The notes under the pieces: model-generated
Databases searched by the model: none
What the model saw: the letters and a program-made list of their open reading frames with translations, nothing else
What the model was told of the DNA's origin: nothing
Origin: Flavobacterium ammoniigenes
GTDB lineage: Bacteria; Bacteroidota; Bacteroidia; Flavobacteriales; Flavobacteriaceae
DNA: 64,000 nucleotides
Direction of reading: 5' to 3'
Assembly: GCF_020886055.1 (NCBI RefSeq)
Contig: NZ_AP025184.1
Location: forward strand, 2,170,001 to 2,234,000
Made by a program: the position numbers and the translations under genes
In this document: in pieces, positions 1 through 8,551 of the stretch
Position numbering within the stretch: the first letter of the stretch is position 1
Layout: each line of letters starts with the position of its first letter

Positions 1-1525
1 AAACCCAAGCAATAACATCTACTTCTATTTTAACTTTAAATCCATTAAATGTTGGTGAGTAACCATTAAAAATAGTATTAATAAAAGAATAGCGTTTTTG
101 AACAGTATTCGAATTAATCCAATACTCATGAAATGAAGGCGATTGATAAAATGCATTCCAACCTGAAACGTTTGGCACTTCTCCCATTGTTTGTTCCATT
201 GGCTTCATAATAGTGGAATTAAAATATCTCCACAAGGAATATTGGGCATCAAAATTAGATGTATCGGACACATTATGAACTATATTAAAAGTTCGCAAAC
301 TACCTAAAACTAGGTCAAATGGAGATTTGATGTATACCCCACGATTGGCCATATCAAAAAAATGTTCGCTTTTAAACAAGGCCTCTAACACTGGTTTTAT
401 CTCCCAATTAGCTGCTACAAATATTCTTGCCAAAGGTTGAATTACATTTGCTTCAACTGATGCATCAATATCATAATATACAAAATACCGATACAATCTT
501 CTACAAATGTATTCCGATACCACTTGCTGCTTACTAAATAGCATCGTTATAAATGCATCTAATTCAGCTGATCCATTTGAATTGATAACAGTATTGTTAA
601 AAAAAGGGGAAAAGGTTTTGTTAGAAGTATCGTGTAGCGAACTAACAAATGAAGTAGTAGTTGGGGATTGTGTCAAATTTTGAACCCTCCATCCTGTCAG
701 CACTTTAGCAGCTTGAACAACATCAGATTCCGTATATTGACTCAAAGGATCTTTTCCAAGTGTAAATAATTCCATTATTTCACGAGCAAAATTTTCATCT
801 GGTGCCGTTTTGGTATTAACTTGATTATTCAAATAGTACATCATAGCAGGTTGAGTTGCTATATTTCGAATAATTACTTTGAAATTACCCGTTGCATTAG
901 CTCTTAAAAATTTGAAATAATCATAACCAATTCTTGCCGAATTAGAACCTGATGCCGATCTTACAGTATCCAAATCAATTGGTATAAAATGATACCAAAA
1001 CCAAAGCATCTTTTCGCGAATAATATTTTCTTGATTTAATACTTGACCGGTATTCCAACTAGACAAACTTATGTTTCTGTAAAAATCGGTAGTTCCCCCT
1101 ATTGAATTAGAATTAAAGGCATGATTGGTCCAATCTTCACCATAAGCTATACCGCCTTCGTCATTAAAAACATTCTGATAATTATTTACAGGCGGTAAAG
1201 GTGTTGGGTTAGTAAAATTTAAAAGTTGATTCACAGCAGAATTCAATCCACCAGAAACAAATGTATTTAAGTCATTAATTTTAAATCCAAAAAGGGTTCG
1301 TTTCAATAAATGTATAGCCTCTTTTTCTGTCCAAACACCTGTATAAGGAGTAATCCCAGAAGTAATTGTATTTTTTCGGTTAAAGATTCTTGAAGAGGTT
1401 GTGTCTACATATCGACGTCCATTGTATACTTTTCTTCTGTATTTCTCCAATAAAGGATCTATACCATTTGAATTTCTACGCACAATTAATTTAAATAATT
1501 GTCTTCTAGATAATTTATTACTCAT
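1..1525 (-). CDS. DUF1800 domain-containing protein (partial, C-terminus outside window)
   Basis: Reading the minus strand from an ATG at 1525 gives an open frame of about 508 codons that runs off the left edge, so the C-terminus is missing. The start has a basic LSRRQLF-like segment (residues 5-11), followed by EKEAIHLLKRTLFG (about 67-80), the aromatic MLWFWYHF stretch (about 173-180) and DENFAREIMELFTLG (about 243-257). These are hallmarks of the DUF1800 family, a large Bacteroidota family of unknown biochemical role that is usually paired with a DUF1501 gene. Such a partner would lie to the left, outside the window. There is no obvious signal peptide apart from the basic start. It is divergent from rdgB, with 114 bases between the start codons. 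The family call is firm; the function is unknown. Confidence 0.85.
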   Translation of the reverse strand, partial: MSNKLSRRQLFKLIVRRNSNGIDPLLEKYRRKVYNGRRYVDTTSSRIFNRKNTITSGITPYTGVWTEKEAIHLLKRTLFGFKINDLNTFVSGGLNSAVNQLLNFTNPTPLPPVNNYQNVFNDEGGIAYGEDWTNHAFNSNSIGGTTDFYRNISLSSWNTGQVLNQENIIREKMLWFWYHFIPIDLDTVRSASGSNSARIGYDYFKFLRANATGNFKVIIRNIATQPAMMYYLNNQVNTKTAPDENFAREIMELFTLGKDPLSQYTESDVVQAAKVLTGWRVQNLTQSPTTTSFVSSLHDTSNKTFSPFFNNTVINSNGSAELDAFITMLFSKQQVVSEYICRRLYRYFVYYDIDASVEANVIQPLARIFVAANWEIKPVLEALFKSEHFFDMANRGVYIKSPFDLVLGSLRTFNIVHNVSDTSNFDAQYSLWRYFNSTIMKPMEQTMGEVPNVSGWNAFYQSPSFHEYWINSNTVQKRYSFINTIFNGYSPTFNGFKVKIEVDVIAWV

Positions 1526-1610
1526 TTGAAACAAATTAAAAAAATAAATATACTATTTTTTTTTAACCTTATTGTCTTAAAATTTAATACGTTACAAAGA
1601 CTCAAATTAA

Positions 1611-1618
1611 TATCTTTG
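1611..1618 (+). promoter_or_regulatory. Bacteroidota -7 element of rdgB
   Basis: TATCTTTG matches the Bacteroidota sigma-A -7 consensus TAnnTTTG and lies 21 bases before the rdgB ATG. No clear -33 TTTG is seen at the usual 19-21 base spacing. Confidence 0.5.
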
Positions 1619-1639
1619 AAAATTATAATAAACCATATC

Positions 1640-2212
1640 ATGCAACTCGTTTTCGCTTCCAACAATAAAAATAAAATCAAGGAAATTCAATTGTTACTAC
1701 CCGATTCCATTCAAATCTTAAGCTTGGAAGATATTGGCTGTACCGAAGAGATTCCCGAAACAGCCACTACTATTGAAGGAAATGCGATTCTAAAAGCCAA
1801 TTATGTCAGTCAAAAATACGGTTACGATTGTTTTGCAGACGATTCTGGATTGGAAGTAGACGCTTTGTATGGCGAACCTGGCGTTTTTTCGGCACGATAT
1901 GCTGGCGAACCAAAAAATGACGAGAACAATATTGACAAATTAATAGCCAATTTAAACGGAATTGAAAACAAAAAAGCCAATTTCAAAACCGTTATTTGTT
2001 TAAATCTCCAGGGTGAACAACATTTATTTACCGGAATAATTAACGGAAAAATAATTGAAGAACGCATGGGCACCAACGGATTTGGTTACGATCCCATTTT
2101 TGTTGCTGATGGCTATCAACAAACGTTTGCTGAGTTGACTTTAGAGGAAAAAGCAAGAATCAGCCACCGTGGTATTGCGGTTCAAAAGTTGATAAATTAT
2201 TTGCATTTTTAG
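1640..2212 (+). CDS. rdgB: XTP/dITP diphosphatase (RdgB/HAM1 family)
   Basis: This is a house-cleaning nucleotide pyrophosphatase that hydrolyses dITP, XTP and ITP to monophosphates, keeping deaminated purines out of nucleic acids in the cytoplasm. The 190-residue product has the family signatures: an N-terminal FASNNKNKIKEI segment (the S/T-x-N-x-K motif), FADDSGLEVDAL in the middle, and GFGYDPIF followed by a C-terminal SHRG. The frame is open further upstream to a TTG at 1526, but that extension would begin next to the divergent gene and precede the -7 element, and homologues begin at M-x-LVFASNN. The ATG at 1640 is therefore chosen. The length is typical of the family. It is followed by a helicase gene with its own -7 element, so probably monocistronic. 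Confidence 0.93.
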   Translation: MQLVFASNNKNKIKEIQLLLPDSIQILSLEDIGCTEEIPETATTIEGNAILKANYVSQKYGYDCFADDSGLEVDALYGEPGVFSARYAGEPKNDENNIDKLIANLNGIENKKANFKTVICLNLQGEQHLFTGIINGKIIEERMGTNGFGYDPIFVADGYQQTFAELTLEEKARISHRGIAVQKLINYLHF

Positions 2213-2332
2213 TCCAAATAAATTTTGTTTAACAACAAAAAAGTCAGATCAGCTTCTTTCATTCAAAACACATTTAACATAACTACTTGATAATCAAAAA
2301 ATAACAAATTAGTTTATATCGTTTTTAAAACC

Positions 2333-2340
2333 TACCTTTG
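2333..2340 (+). promoter_or_regulatory. -7 element of the DEAD-box helicase gene
   Basis: TACCTTTG followed by C fits TAnnTTTG and sits 20 bases before the helicase ATG. The -33 region is AT-rich but has no exact TTTG. Confidence 0.5.
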
Positions 2341-2360
2341 CAGCCAATTTAAAATAATAT

Positions 2361-4253
2361 ATGAACAAATTTGAACAATTAGGTCTGAATGAGTCGCTAC
2401 TGCTTGCGATCAAAGATCTAGGATTTGAGAATCCATCAGAAGTGCAAGAAAAAGCGATTCCAGTACTATTGGAACAAAACACAGACTTAGTAGCTTTAGC
2501 ACAAACAGGAACAGGGAAAACAGCAGCTTTTGGTTTTCCACTTATTCAAAAAATTGATGCTGAAGACAGAAGTACACAAGCGTTAATTTTATCACCAACG
2601 CGTGAGCTATGCTTACAAATCACCAACGAGATTAAACAATACTCAAAATACGTAAAAGGTTTACATACAGTGGCAGTTTATGGTGGTGCAAGCATTACAG
2701 AACAAGCCCGAGAAATTAAACGTGGAGCACAAATTATTGTGGCTACTCCAGGTAGAATGCAAGACATGATCAACAGAGGTCTTGTGAACATTAAAAACAT
2801 CAATTTCTGTATTCTTGACGAAGCAGATGAGATGTTGAACATGGGCTTTTATGAAGACATCGTATCGATTTTATCCGATACTCCAGACGAGAAAAACACT
2901 TGGTTATTCTCTGCAACAATGCCTGCTGAAGTAGCACGTATTGCTAAAAAATTCATGCACGATCCTGCTGAAGTTACTGTTGGTAGCAAAAACTCTGGTT
3001 CAGCTACCGTTTCTCACGAATACTATTTAGTAAATGCACGTGATCGTTACGAAGCGTTGAAACGTTTAGCTGATGCTAATCCAGACATCTTTTCGGTGGT
3101 TTTTTGTAGAACAAAACGTGATACTCAAGCCGTAGCCGAAAAATTAATTGAAGATGGTTACAGCGCTGCTGCTTTGCATGGAGATTTATCTCAAGCGCAA
3201 CGTGACGGGGTAATGAAATCTTTTAGAGGTCGTCAAATTCAAATGTTAGTGGCTACAGACGTAGCAGCTCGTGGAATTGACGTTGATAATATTACTCACG
3301 TAGTCAACTATCAATTACCTGACGAAATCGAAACCTACAACCACCGTTCAGGTCGTACTGGACGTGCCGGTAAATTAGGTACTTCTATCGTTATTGTAAC
3401 GAAAAGTGAAATCCGTAAGATTTCTTCAATTGAAAGAATCATTCAACAAAAATTTCAAGAAAAAACCATTCCTTCTGGAATTGAAATTTGCGAAATCCAA
3501 TTATTGCACTTAGCTAATAAAATCAAAGATACTGAAGTAGATCACGAAATTGACAACTACTTGCCAGCTATCAATGAAGTATTAGAAGGATTATCTAAAG
3601 AAGAGTTAATCAAGAAAATGGTATCGGTAGAATTCAACCGTTTCATTAACTATTACAAGAAAAACAGAGATCTATCATCTCAATCTTCTGGTTCAGACCG
3701 AAGAGAAAGAGACGGAGCTCCAAGAGAAAATAACAATGGTGGCGCTACCCGTTACTTTGTAAACATTGGATCAAGAGACGATTTCGATTGGATGCAATTG
3801 AAAGACTTCTTGAAAGAAACTTTAGAATTAGGTCGTGACGACGTATTTAAAGTAGATGTTAAAGAAGGATTCTCTTTCTTTAATACTGATGCTGAACATA
3901 CTGATAAAGTAATGGAAGTGTTGAATGGGTATGACTTAAACGGTAGACGAATCAACGTAGAAATTTCTAAAAATGATGGTGGCGGAAGACGTGATCATAA
4001 TGGAAGAAATTCTGGTGGTGGATTTGGCGGAAGAAGTTCAGCTCCAAGAAGAGAAGGAAGCTTTGCACCAAGACGTGAAGGCGGATTTAGAAGCGACAGA
4101 AATTCAGCTCCAAGAGAAGGTGGTTTTAGAAGCGACAGAGGTTCGGCTCCAAGAAGAGGTGAAGGAAGAGAAGGCGGAGTTTCTGAAAGAGCTCCAAGAC
4201 GCTCAGAAAGCTTTGGTGATTCACCAAGACCAAGAAGACCAAGAAGAGACTAA
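2361..4253 (+). CDS. DEAD-box ATP-dependent RNA helicase with DbpA-like domain and RG-rich tail
   Basis: A 630-residue cytoplasmic RNA helicase of the DeaD/CsdA type, expected to act in ribosome assembly and cold-dependent RNA unwinding. Visible motifs are AQTGTGKT (motif I, 47-54), PTREL (about 79-83), DEAD (153-156), SAT (184-186) and the HRSGRTGR motif VI at about 330. After the RecA domains comes a DbpA-type RNA-binding domain (about 465-540, beginning TRYFVNIG). A low-complexity tail of about 85 residues follows, rich in Arg, Gly, Ser and Pro with repeated APRREG and GFRSDR units. The tail is typical of Bacteroidota DEAD-box proteins and probably binds RNA or promotes condensates (inference). 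No terminator is seen before the next gene. Confidence 0.92.
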   Translation: MNKFEQLGLNESLLLAIKDLGFENPSEVQEKAIPVLLEQNTDLVALAQTGTGKTAAFGFPLIQKIDAEDRSTQALILSPTRELCLQITNEIKQYSKYVKGLHTVAVYGGASITEQAREIKRGAQIIVATPGRMQDMINRGLVNIKNINFCILDEADEMLNMGFYEDIVSILSDTPDEKNTWLFSATMPAEVARIAKKFMHDPAEVTVGSKNSGSATVSHEYYLVNARDRYEALKRLADANPDIFSVVFCRTKRDTQAVAEKLIEDGYSAAALHGDLSQAQRDGVMKSFRGRQIQMLVATDVAARGIDVDNITHVVNYQLPDEIETYNHRSGRTGRAGKLGTSIVIVTKSEIRKISSIERIIQQKFQEKTIPSGIEICEIQLLHLANKIKDTEVDHEIDNYLPAINEVLEGLSKEELIKKMVSVEFNRFINYYKKNRDLSSQSSGSDRRERDGAPRENNNGGATRYFVNIGSRDDFDWMQLKDFLKETLELGRDDVFKVDVKEGFSFFNTDAEHTDKVMEVLNGYDLNGRRINVEISKNDGGGRRDHNGRNSGGGFGGRSSAPRREGSFAPRREGGFRSDRNSAPREGGFRSDRGSAPRRGEGREGGVSERAPRRSESFGDSPRPRRPRRD

Positions 4254-4339
4254 CACCTTTTGTTAATTTTCTTATAATTATAGAAAAACTACAAAATATT
4301 CCCGACTGATTTATTACTTTTAAAGTCTTAAACCAGTTT

Positions 4340-5107
4340 ATGAAATATTTTGTAGTTTTCTTTTTTATACTACTTTCAGTACATCTTACTGCACAAGAAG
4401 TAGAACCCTCCCAAAAAGTTTCCGGAATTGTTGTCAACGACAATACTAACCAACCCCTATCTAGTGTCAATATCATCAACTTGAATAAAGTTAGAGGAAC
4501 CACTACAGATGGAAATGGTCGTTTCGAAATTAACGTTCATGTCAACGACACCTTACACTTTACCATTTTAGGTTTTCAACCGCTTCGTGTTAGAGTTACA
4601 AACGACTGGATCAAAAACAAAAGTACGCGTATACAATTGACCGAAAAAGCCATTGCCTTAGAAGAAGTGATCATTAGACCCTTTAATTTAACTGGTTATT
4701 TAGAAGTCGATTCCAAATTAATTCCTACCAAAGAAAATTTCCGTTATAGCATTTCAGGTTTAACCCAAGGATATGAAGCCGGAGAATATTCGCCAAATGC
4801 CTTTGGACGCGTCATGGGATCTATTTTTAACCCTGCGGACATGTTGTATAATTTCTTCGGGAAAAAGCCCAAAGAGCTTAAAAAACTCAAAGAAATGAAG
4901 AAGGATGATACCGTTCGAAAACTGCTAGAATCCAAATACGATAGAGAAACAGTTACTGCATTGCTAGGAATTGACACCAAAGAAATTGGCGAAATTCTGA
5001 AACGATGTAACTATTCCGAATCTTTTATACAATCGGCTAATGACTTACAAATATTAGACGCTATAAGCGGCTGTTATGAAGAGTATAAAGTTTTGAAAAA
5101 GAAATAA
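4340..5107 (+). CDS. Carboxypeptidase-like regulatory domain protein, secreted
   Basis: A 255-residue protein with an N-terminal signal peptide (hydrophobic core about 5-16, then TAQE). A CarboxypepD_reg-like beta-sandwich domain follows at about 28-105 (VSGIVVNDNTNQPLSSVNI, the TTDGNGRFEI strand). This domain is commonly the N-terminal module of SusC/TonB-dependent receptors, but no plug or barrel follows here. The remaining 150 residues hold a Lys-rich helical segment (KKPKELKKLKEMKKDD) and have no family I recognise. It is likely periplasmic or outer-membrane associated. The start follows an AT-rich leader. Stand-alone proteins of this kind are common in Flavobacterium; the role is unknown. 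Confidence 0.75.
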   Translation: MKYFVVFFFILLSVHLTAQEVEPSQKVSGIVVNDNTNQPLSSVNIINLNKVRGTTTDGNGRFEINVHVNDTLHFTILGFQPLRVRVTNDWIKNKSTRIQLTEKAIALEEVIIRPFNLTGYLEVDSKLIPTKENFRYSISGLTQGYEAGEYSPNAFGRVMGSIFNPADMLYNFFGKKPKELKKLKEMKKDDTVRKLLESKYDRETVTALLGIDTKEIGEILKRCNYSESFIQSANDLQILDAISGCYEEYKVLKKK

Positions 5108-5146
5108 TTCCGCTACTGCCATCCAACCCTAAGTATATATCGTATA

Positions 5147-5169
5147 TTTAATGAAAATTAATCATTAAA
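5147..5169 (+). repeat. Inverted repeat before the Lys-rich small protein gene
   Basis: Perfect 8-base arms TTTAATGA and TCATTAAA are separated by 7 bases. The element ends 10 bases before the ATG at 5180, so it could be an operator or an RNA hairpin near the ribosome entry site. It is AT-rich, so chance occurrence is possible. Confidence 0.45.
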
Positions 5170-5179
5170 CAGAACCAAA

Positions 5180-5290
5180 ATGGCAAAAAGTCAAGACGCA
5201 AAAAAGACGGCTAAAAAAGAACCTCTTAAAACTGCGAAGGAAAAAAAAGAGGAAAAAAGAGAAAAGAAAAACAATCCTAAAAGAGACTAA
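5180..5290 (+). CDS. Small Lys-rich basic protein (36 aa)
   Basis: An ATG-started 36-codon frame encodes a hydrophilic protein with 13 Lys and 2 Arg among 36 residues, plus many Glu and Ala, and no hydrophobic segment. Composition suggests a nucleic-acid-binding or intrinsically disordered peptide. I recall similar tiny Lys-rich proteins in Flavobacteriia genomes but no assigned function. Support for it being a real gene is its context: a palindromic element lies just upstream, and a strong intrinsic terminator starts 9 bases after the stop, so it forms a compact single-gene unit. The neighbouring gene on the right is on the other strand. The coding call is probable; no function is claimed. 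Confidence 0.65.
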   Translation: MAKSQDAKKTAKKEPLKTAKEKKEEKREKKNNPKRD

Positions 5291-5298
5291 CAGATAAT

Positions 5299-5332
5299 AA
5301 AAAGCCTCATCTGAAAACAGATGAGGCTTTTT
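5299..5332 (+). terminator. Intrinsic terminator after the small basic protein gene
   Basis: A 15-base perfect stem (AAAAAGCCTCATCTG with its complement) around an AAAA loop ends in a T-run. It can work in both directions, so it may also serve the convergent pepD gene. Confidence 0.85.
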
Positions 5333-5349
5333 AATTGTATATCAAAAAA

Positions 5350-6813
5350 CTATTTCACTGGAATAGTTGCCAAAACCTCCACTAAAAATTTCCAAAATTT
5401 CTGAGCCGAAGAAATACTCGCTCTTTCATCTGGAGAATGCGCACCATGAATGGTTGGTCCAAATGAAATCATGTCCATATCCGGATAATTAGCTCCTAAA
5501 ATTCCACATTCTAAACCAGCATGACAAGCCACAACTTTGGCTTTTTCTTTGTTTTGCTTTTCATAAATTGAAGTCAATACATCCAAAATTTCCGATTTAG
5601 AATTAGGCGTCCAACCTGGATAAGAACCAGAAAATTCTACTTCGCAACCCATCAATTCGAAAGCTGAACGTAAAGCATTCGCCAAATCCATTTTAGCCGA
5701 TTCTACCGAAGAACGCGTTAAGCATTGTACTGAAAGTTGGCCATTAGCTAAATCTACTTTCGCAATATTGTTAGAAGTTTCGACCAAATTGTCAAAGTCA
5801 GCACTCATGCGATATACCCCGTTATGTGCAGTATACATTGCGCGAACAAAATAAAATTGAGCTATCGAAGGCATCACCTTTGCTGGAGGGGTATCTAATT
5901 TCTCGAATACTATTTCCAAGTTAGGCTCTGTACTTTTTAATTCCGTTTTAATTTCATTTACGATTTGCTGCATGTCAAAAACAAATGCTTCATCGTATAC
6001 TTCGGCAATAATGACTTTGGCAACACTTTCACGTGGAATGGCATTACGCAAACTTCCACCATGAATAGATGCTATTTGCAATCCAAAATTATCAAAGCCA
6101 TCAAATAACAAACGATTCATGATTTTGTTGGCATTACCCAATCCTTTGTGAATATCCATTCCAGAATGACCGCCATTTAATCCTTTAACTGTGATGATAT
6201 AACCTACTGAACCTTCTGGAGTTTCCTCTTCGTCAAATTCAGCAGTAGCCGTCACATCAATTCCGCCAGCACAACCAATATCAATTTCATCATCTTCTTC
6301 GGTATCCAAATTCAAAAGAATTTGACCTTGTAAAATACCACCTTTCAAATTCAGCGCACCAGTCATTCCTGTTTCTTCGTCGATTGTAAACAAGGCTTCA
6401 ATTGCAGGATGCGGAATATCTTTACTTTCTAAAATGGCCATGATAGCCGCAACACCTAGACCGTTATCTGCACCCAATGTAGTTCCGCGAGCGCGAACCC
6501 AATCCCCGTCAACATACATCTCAATTCCTTGAGTGTCAAAATCAAAAACAGTATCGGCATTCTTTTGGTGTACCATGTCCAAATGCCCTTGGAGTACTAA
6601 TGGCTTTCTATTTTCCATTCCTGGAGTAGCCGGTTTTCTGATGATTACATTGCGAATGGCATCTTCAAAAGTATCCAATCCCAATTGGTTTCCGAAGTCT
6701 TTCATAAAAGCAATAACTCGGTCTTCTTTTTTGGAAGGACGCGGTACCGCATTCAAATTGGCAAATTGATTCCAAAGTACTTTCGGTTCTAAATTGCGTA
6801 TTTCTTGGCTCAT
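5350..6813 (-). CDS. pepD: Aminoacyl-histidine dipeptidase (Xaa-His dipeptidase), M20 family
   Basis: A cytosolic zinc dipeptidase of the M20C family that cleaves Xaa-His dipeptides such as carnosine-like substrates. The 487-residue length equals that of bacterial PepD. Metal-site motifs are visible: LQGHLDMV (first His, about 76-83), LGADNGLG with the bridging Asp (about 118), DEETGMTGA with the general base Glu pair (about 149-150), an LDTEE Asp further on, and the C-terminal GPTIHGAHSPDE with the last His ligand. A lid or dimerisation domain sits between them. An ATG start at 6813 is preceded by a TAnnTTTG -7 element. The gene is divergent from the DUF3810 region and is monocistronic. Confidence 0.93.
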   Translation of the reverse strand: MSQEIRNLEPKVLWNQFANLNAVPRPSKKEDRVIAFMKDFGNQLGLDTFEDAIRNVIIRKPATPGMENRKPLVLQGHLDMVHQKNADTVFDFDTQGIEMYVDGDWVRARGTTLGADNGLGVAAIMAILESKDIPHPAIEALFTIDEETGMTGALNLKGGILQGQILLNLDTEEDDEIDIGCAGGIDVTATAEFDEEETPEGSVGYIITVKGLNGGHSGMDIHKGLGNANKIMNRLLFDGFDNFGLQIASIHGGSLRNAIPRESVAKVIIAEVYDEAFVFDMQQIVNEIKTELKSTEPNLEIVFEKLDTPPAKVMPSIAQFYFVRAMYTAHNGVYRMSADFDNLVETSNNIAKVDLANGQLSVQCLTRSSVESAKMDLANALRSAFELMGCEVEFSGSYPGWTPNSKSEILDVLTSIYEKQNKEKAKVVACHAGLECGILGANYPDMDMISFGPTIHGAHSPDERASISSAQKFWKFLVEVLATIPVK

Positions 6814-6844
6814 ATACTGTAGTCGTTTTTATTTATCAAACGGC

Positions 6845-6852
6845 CAAAGTTA
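6845..6852 (-). promoter_or_regulatory. -7 element of pepD
   Basis: On the minus strand the sequence is TAACTTTG followed by G, matching TAnnTTTG, 31 bases before the pepD ATG. No clear -33 element is seen. Confidence 0.45.
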
Positions 6853-6914
6853 CAAAGTTTAGCTTCGTAATGAATGGATATTGTGATTATATTTACATCT
6901 CAAAAATACATTTT

Positions 6915-7031
6915 GTGAAACGCCGGTACTTACTTTCTTTTTTTCTTTTGATACAAATTATTTTGATTCCGTTTCTGGCTGTATTGCCCGAAGTGGTAGA
7001 GAAATGGTACAGTAATGGATTCTATCCATAG
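6915..7031 (+). pseudogene. 5' part of the DUF3810 gene, ended by an in-frame TAG
   Basis: Reading in the same frame as the DUF3810 gene that starts at 7050, codons run without a break from a GTG at 6915 (an ATG at 6870 is also in frame) through KRRYLLSFFL, a hydrophobic membrane segment, and VVEKWYSNGFYP. They then meet TAG at 7029-7031. Translation would resume as ISKILR just before the downstream ATG at 7050. DUF3810 proteins normally begin with exactly such a short basic start and first membrane helix, so this looks like the true N-terminus cut off by a single nonsense change or a sequencing error. Confidence 0.7.
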
Positions 7032-7049
7032 ATTTCCAAAATACTTCGA

Positions 7050-7976
7050 ATGAGCTTTGGATATATCCCTTTTTCTGTGGGAGATTTTTTATACTTCTTA
7101 GTCATTTTATTGGTGATAAATTGGACTTGGAAAAGTCGAAAATCATGGAGAATCCATTGGAAAAATAATGTTCAATTAATTTTGAGTGTTTGCTCTATTT
7201 TCTATTTTGTCTTTCATTTGCTCTGGGGATTCAATTATTACAGACAACCTCTTTTTGAGAAAATGAAAATGGAGCGCGACTATTCCGATGCTGATTTATT
7301 ACTTTTTACCCAAAAATTAATTGCTAAAACCAATAGCATTCAGTTCCAAATTACTCAGAACAAAAACAAAGCAATTGTTTTTCCCTATTCGCAAGAACAC
7401 GTTTTTCAAATGAATGTAAAAGGTTATGATATCCTTGCTAAAGAAATTCCCAATTTTAACTACTCTGAATTGAGTGCCAAAAAATCGCTATTCAGTTTAC
7501 CTCTCACGTATATGGGTTTTGGCGGCTATTTGAATCCATTTACCAATGAAGCCCAAGTCAACTACTTAATGCCCATGTACCACTCCCCCACTACATCCTG
7601 CCACGAAATGGCGCATCAAATGGGATATGCCAGCGAAAGTGAATGCAATTTCATTGGTTTTATGGCTTCGGTAAAGAACCCTGATTTGTATTTCAAATAC
7701 TCCGGATACAGTTTTGCTTTGAGGTATTGTCTTGCCAATTGGCAAATACGAAACAAAATGGTGTATCAAAAATTACTTCAAACGGTACATCCGGGTATTC
7801 TAAAGAACTATGAAGAAAGTGATCGGTTTTGGAAAGCATATGAAACCCCGATTGAAAAAGGCTTTCATTTATTTTATGACCGTTTCTTAAAATGGAACCA
7901 ACAAAAAGACGGAATAGAAAGCTATAGTAAATTGGTCAACTTAATGGTCAATTACTATAAAAACAAATCCTTGTAA
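7050..7976 (+). CDS. DUF3810 family membrane protein with HExxH motif (N-terminus interrupted)
   Basis: The 308 codons starting at ATG 7050 encode most of a DUF3810 protein: two hydrophobic segments (about 8-24 and 43-60) followed by a soluble domain. This contains CHEMAHQMGYASESECN (about 185-201), an HExxH pattern as in zinc metallopeptidases, with a Glu a few residues on that might complete the site (inference). The normal first membrane helix is encoded upstream in the same frame but is separated by an in-frame TAG at 7029-7031. The product is therefore either truncated, re-initiated at 7050, or the locus is a young pseudogene. The rest of the frame is intact. DUF3810 has no assigned function. 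The next gene starts 71 bases downstream. Confidence 0.75.
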   Translation: MSFGYIPFSVGDFLYFLVILLVINWTWKSRKSWRIHWKNNVQLILSVCSIFYFVFHLLWGFNYYRQPLFEKMKMERDYSDADLLLFTQKLIAKTNSIQFQITQNKNKAIVFPYSQEHVFQMNVKGYDILAKEIPNFNYSELSAKKSLFSLPLTYMGFGGYLNPFTNEAQVNYLMPMYHSPTTSCHEMAHQMGYASESECNFIGFMASVKNPDLYFKYSGYSFALRYCLANWQIRNKMVYQKLLQTVHPGILKNYEESDRFWKAYETPIEKGFHLFYDRFLKWNQQKDGIESYSKLVNLMVNYYKNKSL

Positions 7977-8047
7977 AAACAACAATCACAAATAAATTGC
8001 GAAAATAAAACTGTAACAAAACAACCCAAACCACTACTAACCCCCGT

Positions 8048-8551
8048 ATGAAATCAGAATTAGAACAGTCTTTTGTAAAACAACTTCAAGAGAATCAGAA
8101 TATAATCCACAAAATTTGTCGATTGTATGCTGAGGATGAGGATGCGCACAAAGATTTGTTCCAAGAGATCACGATTCAGTTGTGGAAAGCCTTTCCTAAG
8201 TTTAGAGGCGATAGTAAATTCTCTACTTGGGCGTATCGAGTAGCCTTGAATACCGCGATAACACTGTATCGAAAGACGAAGCGATCCATCAATACGGTAG
8301 GATACGAAGGTAACTACCATTTCGTTCCTGAAGTACATTACAATTACGAAGAAGAAGAACAACTCAAATTATTATACCAAGCAGTTCATCAATTGAACGA
8401 CATAGAAAAAGCCCTCATTTTTATGTATTTGGAAGACAAAGATTACACTGAAATTGCAGAAACCCTTGGAATAAGTGAGGTCAACGCAAGAGTAAAAATG
8501 AACCGAATTAAAGGAAAATTAAAAAAACTATTAAATCCTAAAGGAATATGA
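8048..8551 (+). CDS. RNA polymerase sigma factor, ECF type (sigma-70 family)
   Basis: A 167-residue sigma factor with the two domains expected of ECF sigmas. Region 2 (about 20-85) includes DLFQEITIQLWKAFPKF and the FSTWAYRVALNTA segment. Region 4 (about 115-160) includes the helix-turn-helix YTEIAETLGISEVNARVKM. It would direct RNA polymerase to a small regulon, possibly including itself. The last 4 bases (ATGA) overlap the start of the next gene, which encodes a membrane protein. That arrangement suggests translational coupling and a possible regulator-partner pair, as in classical sigma/anti-sigma operons. The specific stimulus cannot be read from the sequence. Confidence 0.9.
   Translation: MKSELEQSFVKQLQENQNIIHKICRLYAEDEDAHKDLFQEITIQLWKAFPKFRGDSKFSTWAYRVALNTAITLYRKTKRSINTVGYEGNYHFVPEVHYNYEEEEQLKLLYQAVHQLNDIEKALIFMYLEDKDYTEIAETLGISEVNARVKMNRIKGKLKKLLNPKGI

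Noticed and set aside
3973..4266. A Glu/Leu-rich 97-codon frame on the plus strand overlapping the helicase tail
   Set aside because: It is the shifted reading of the repetitive Arg/Gly-rich tail codons; composition follows from the repeats and no family is matched.
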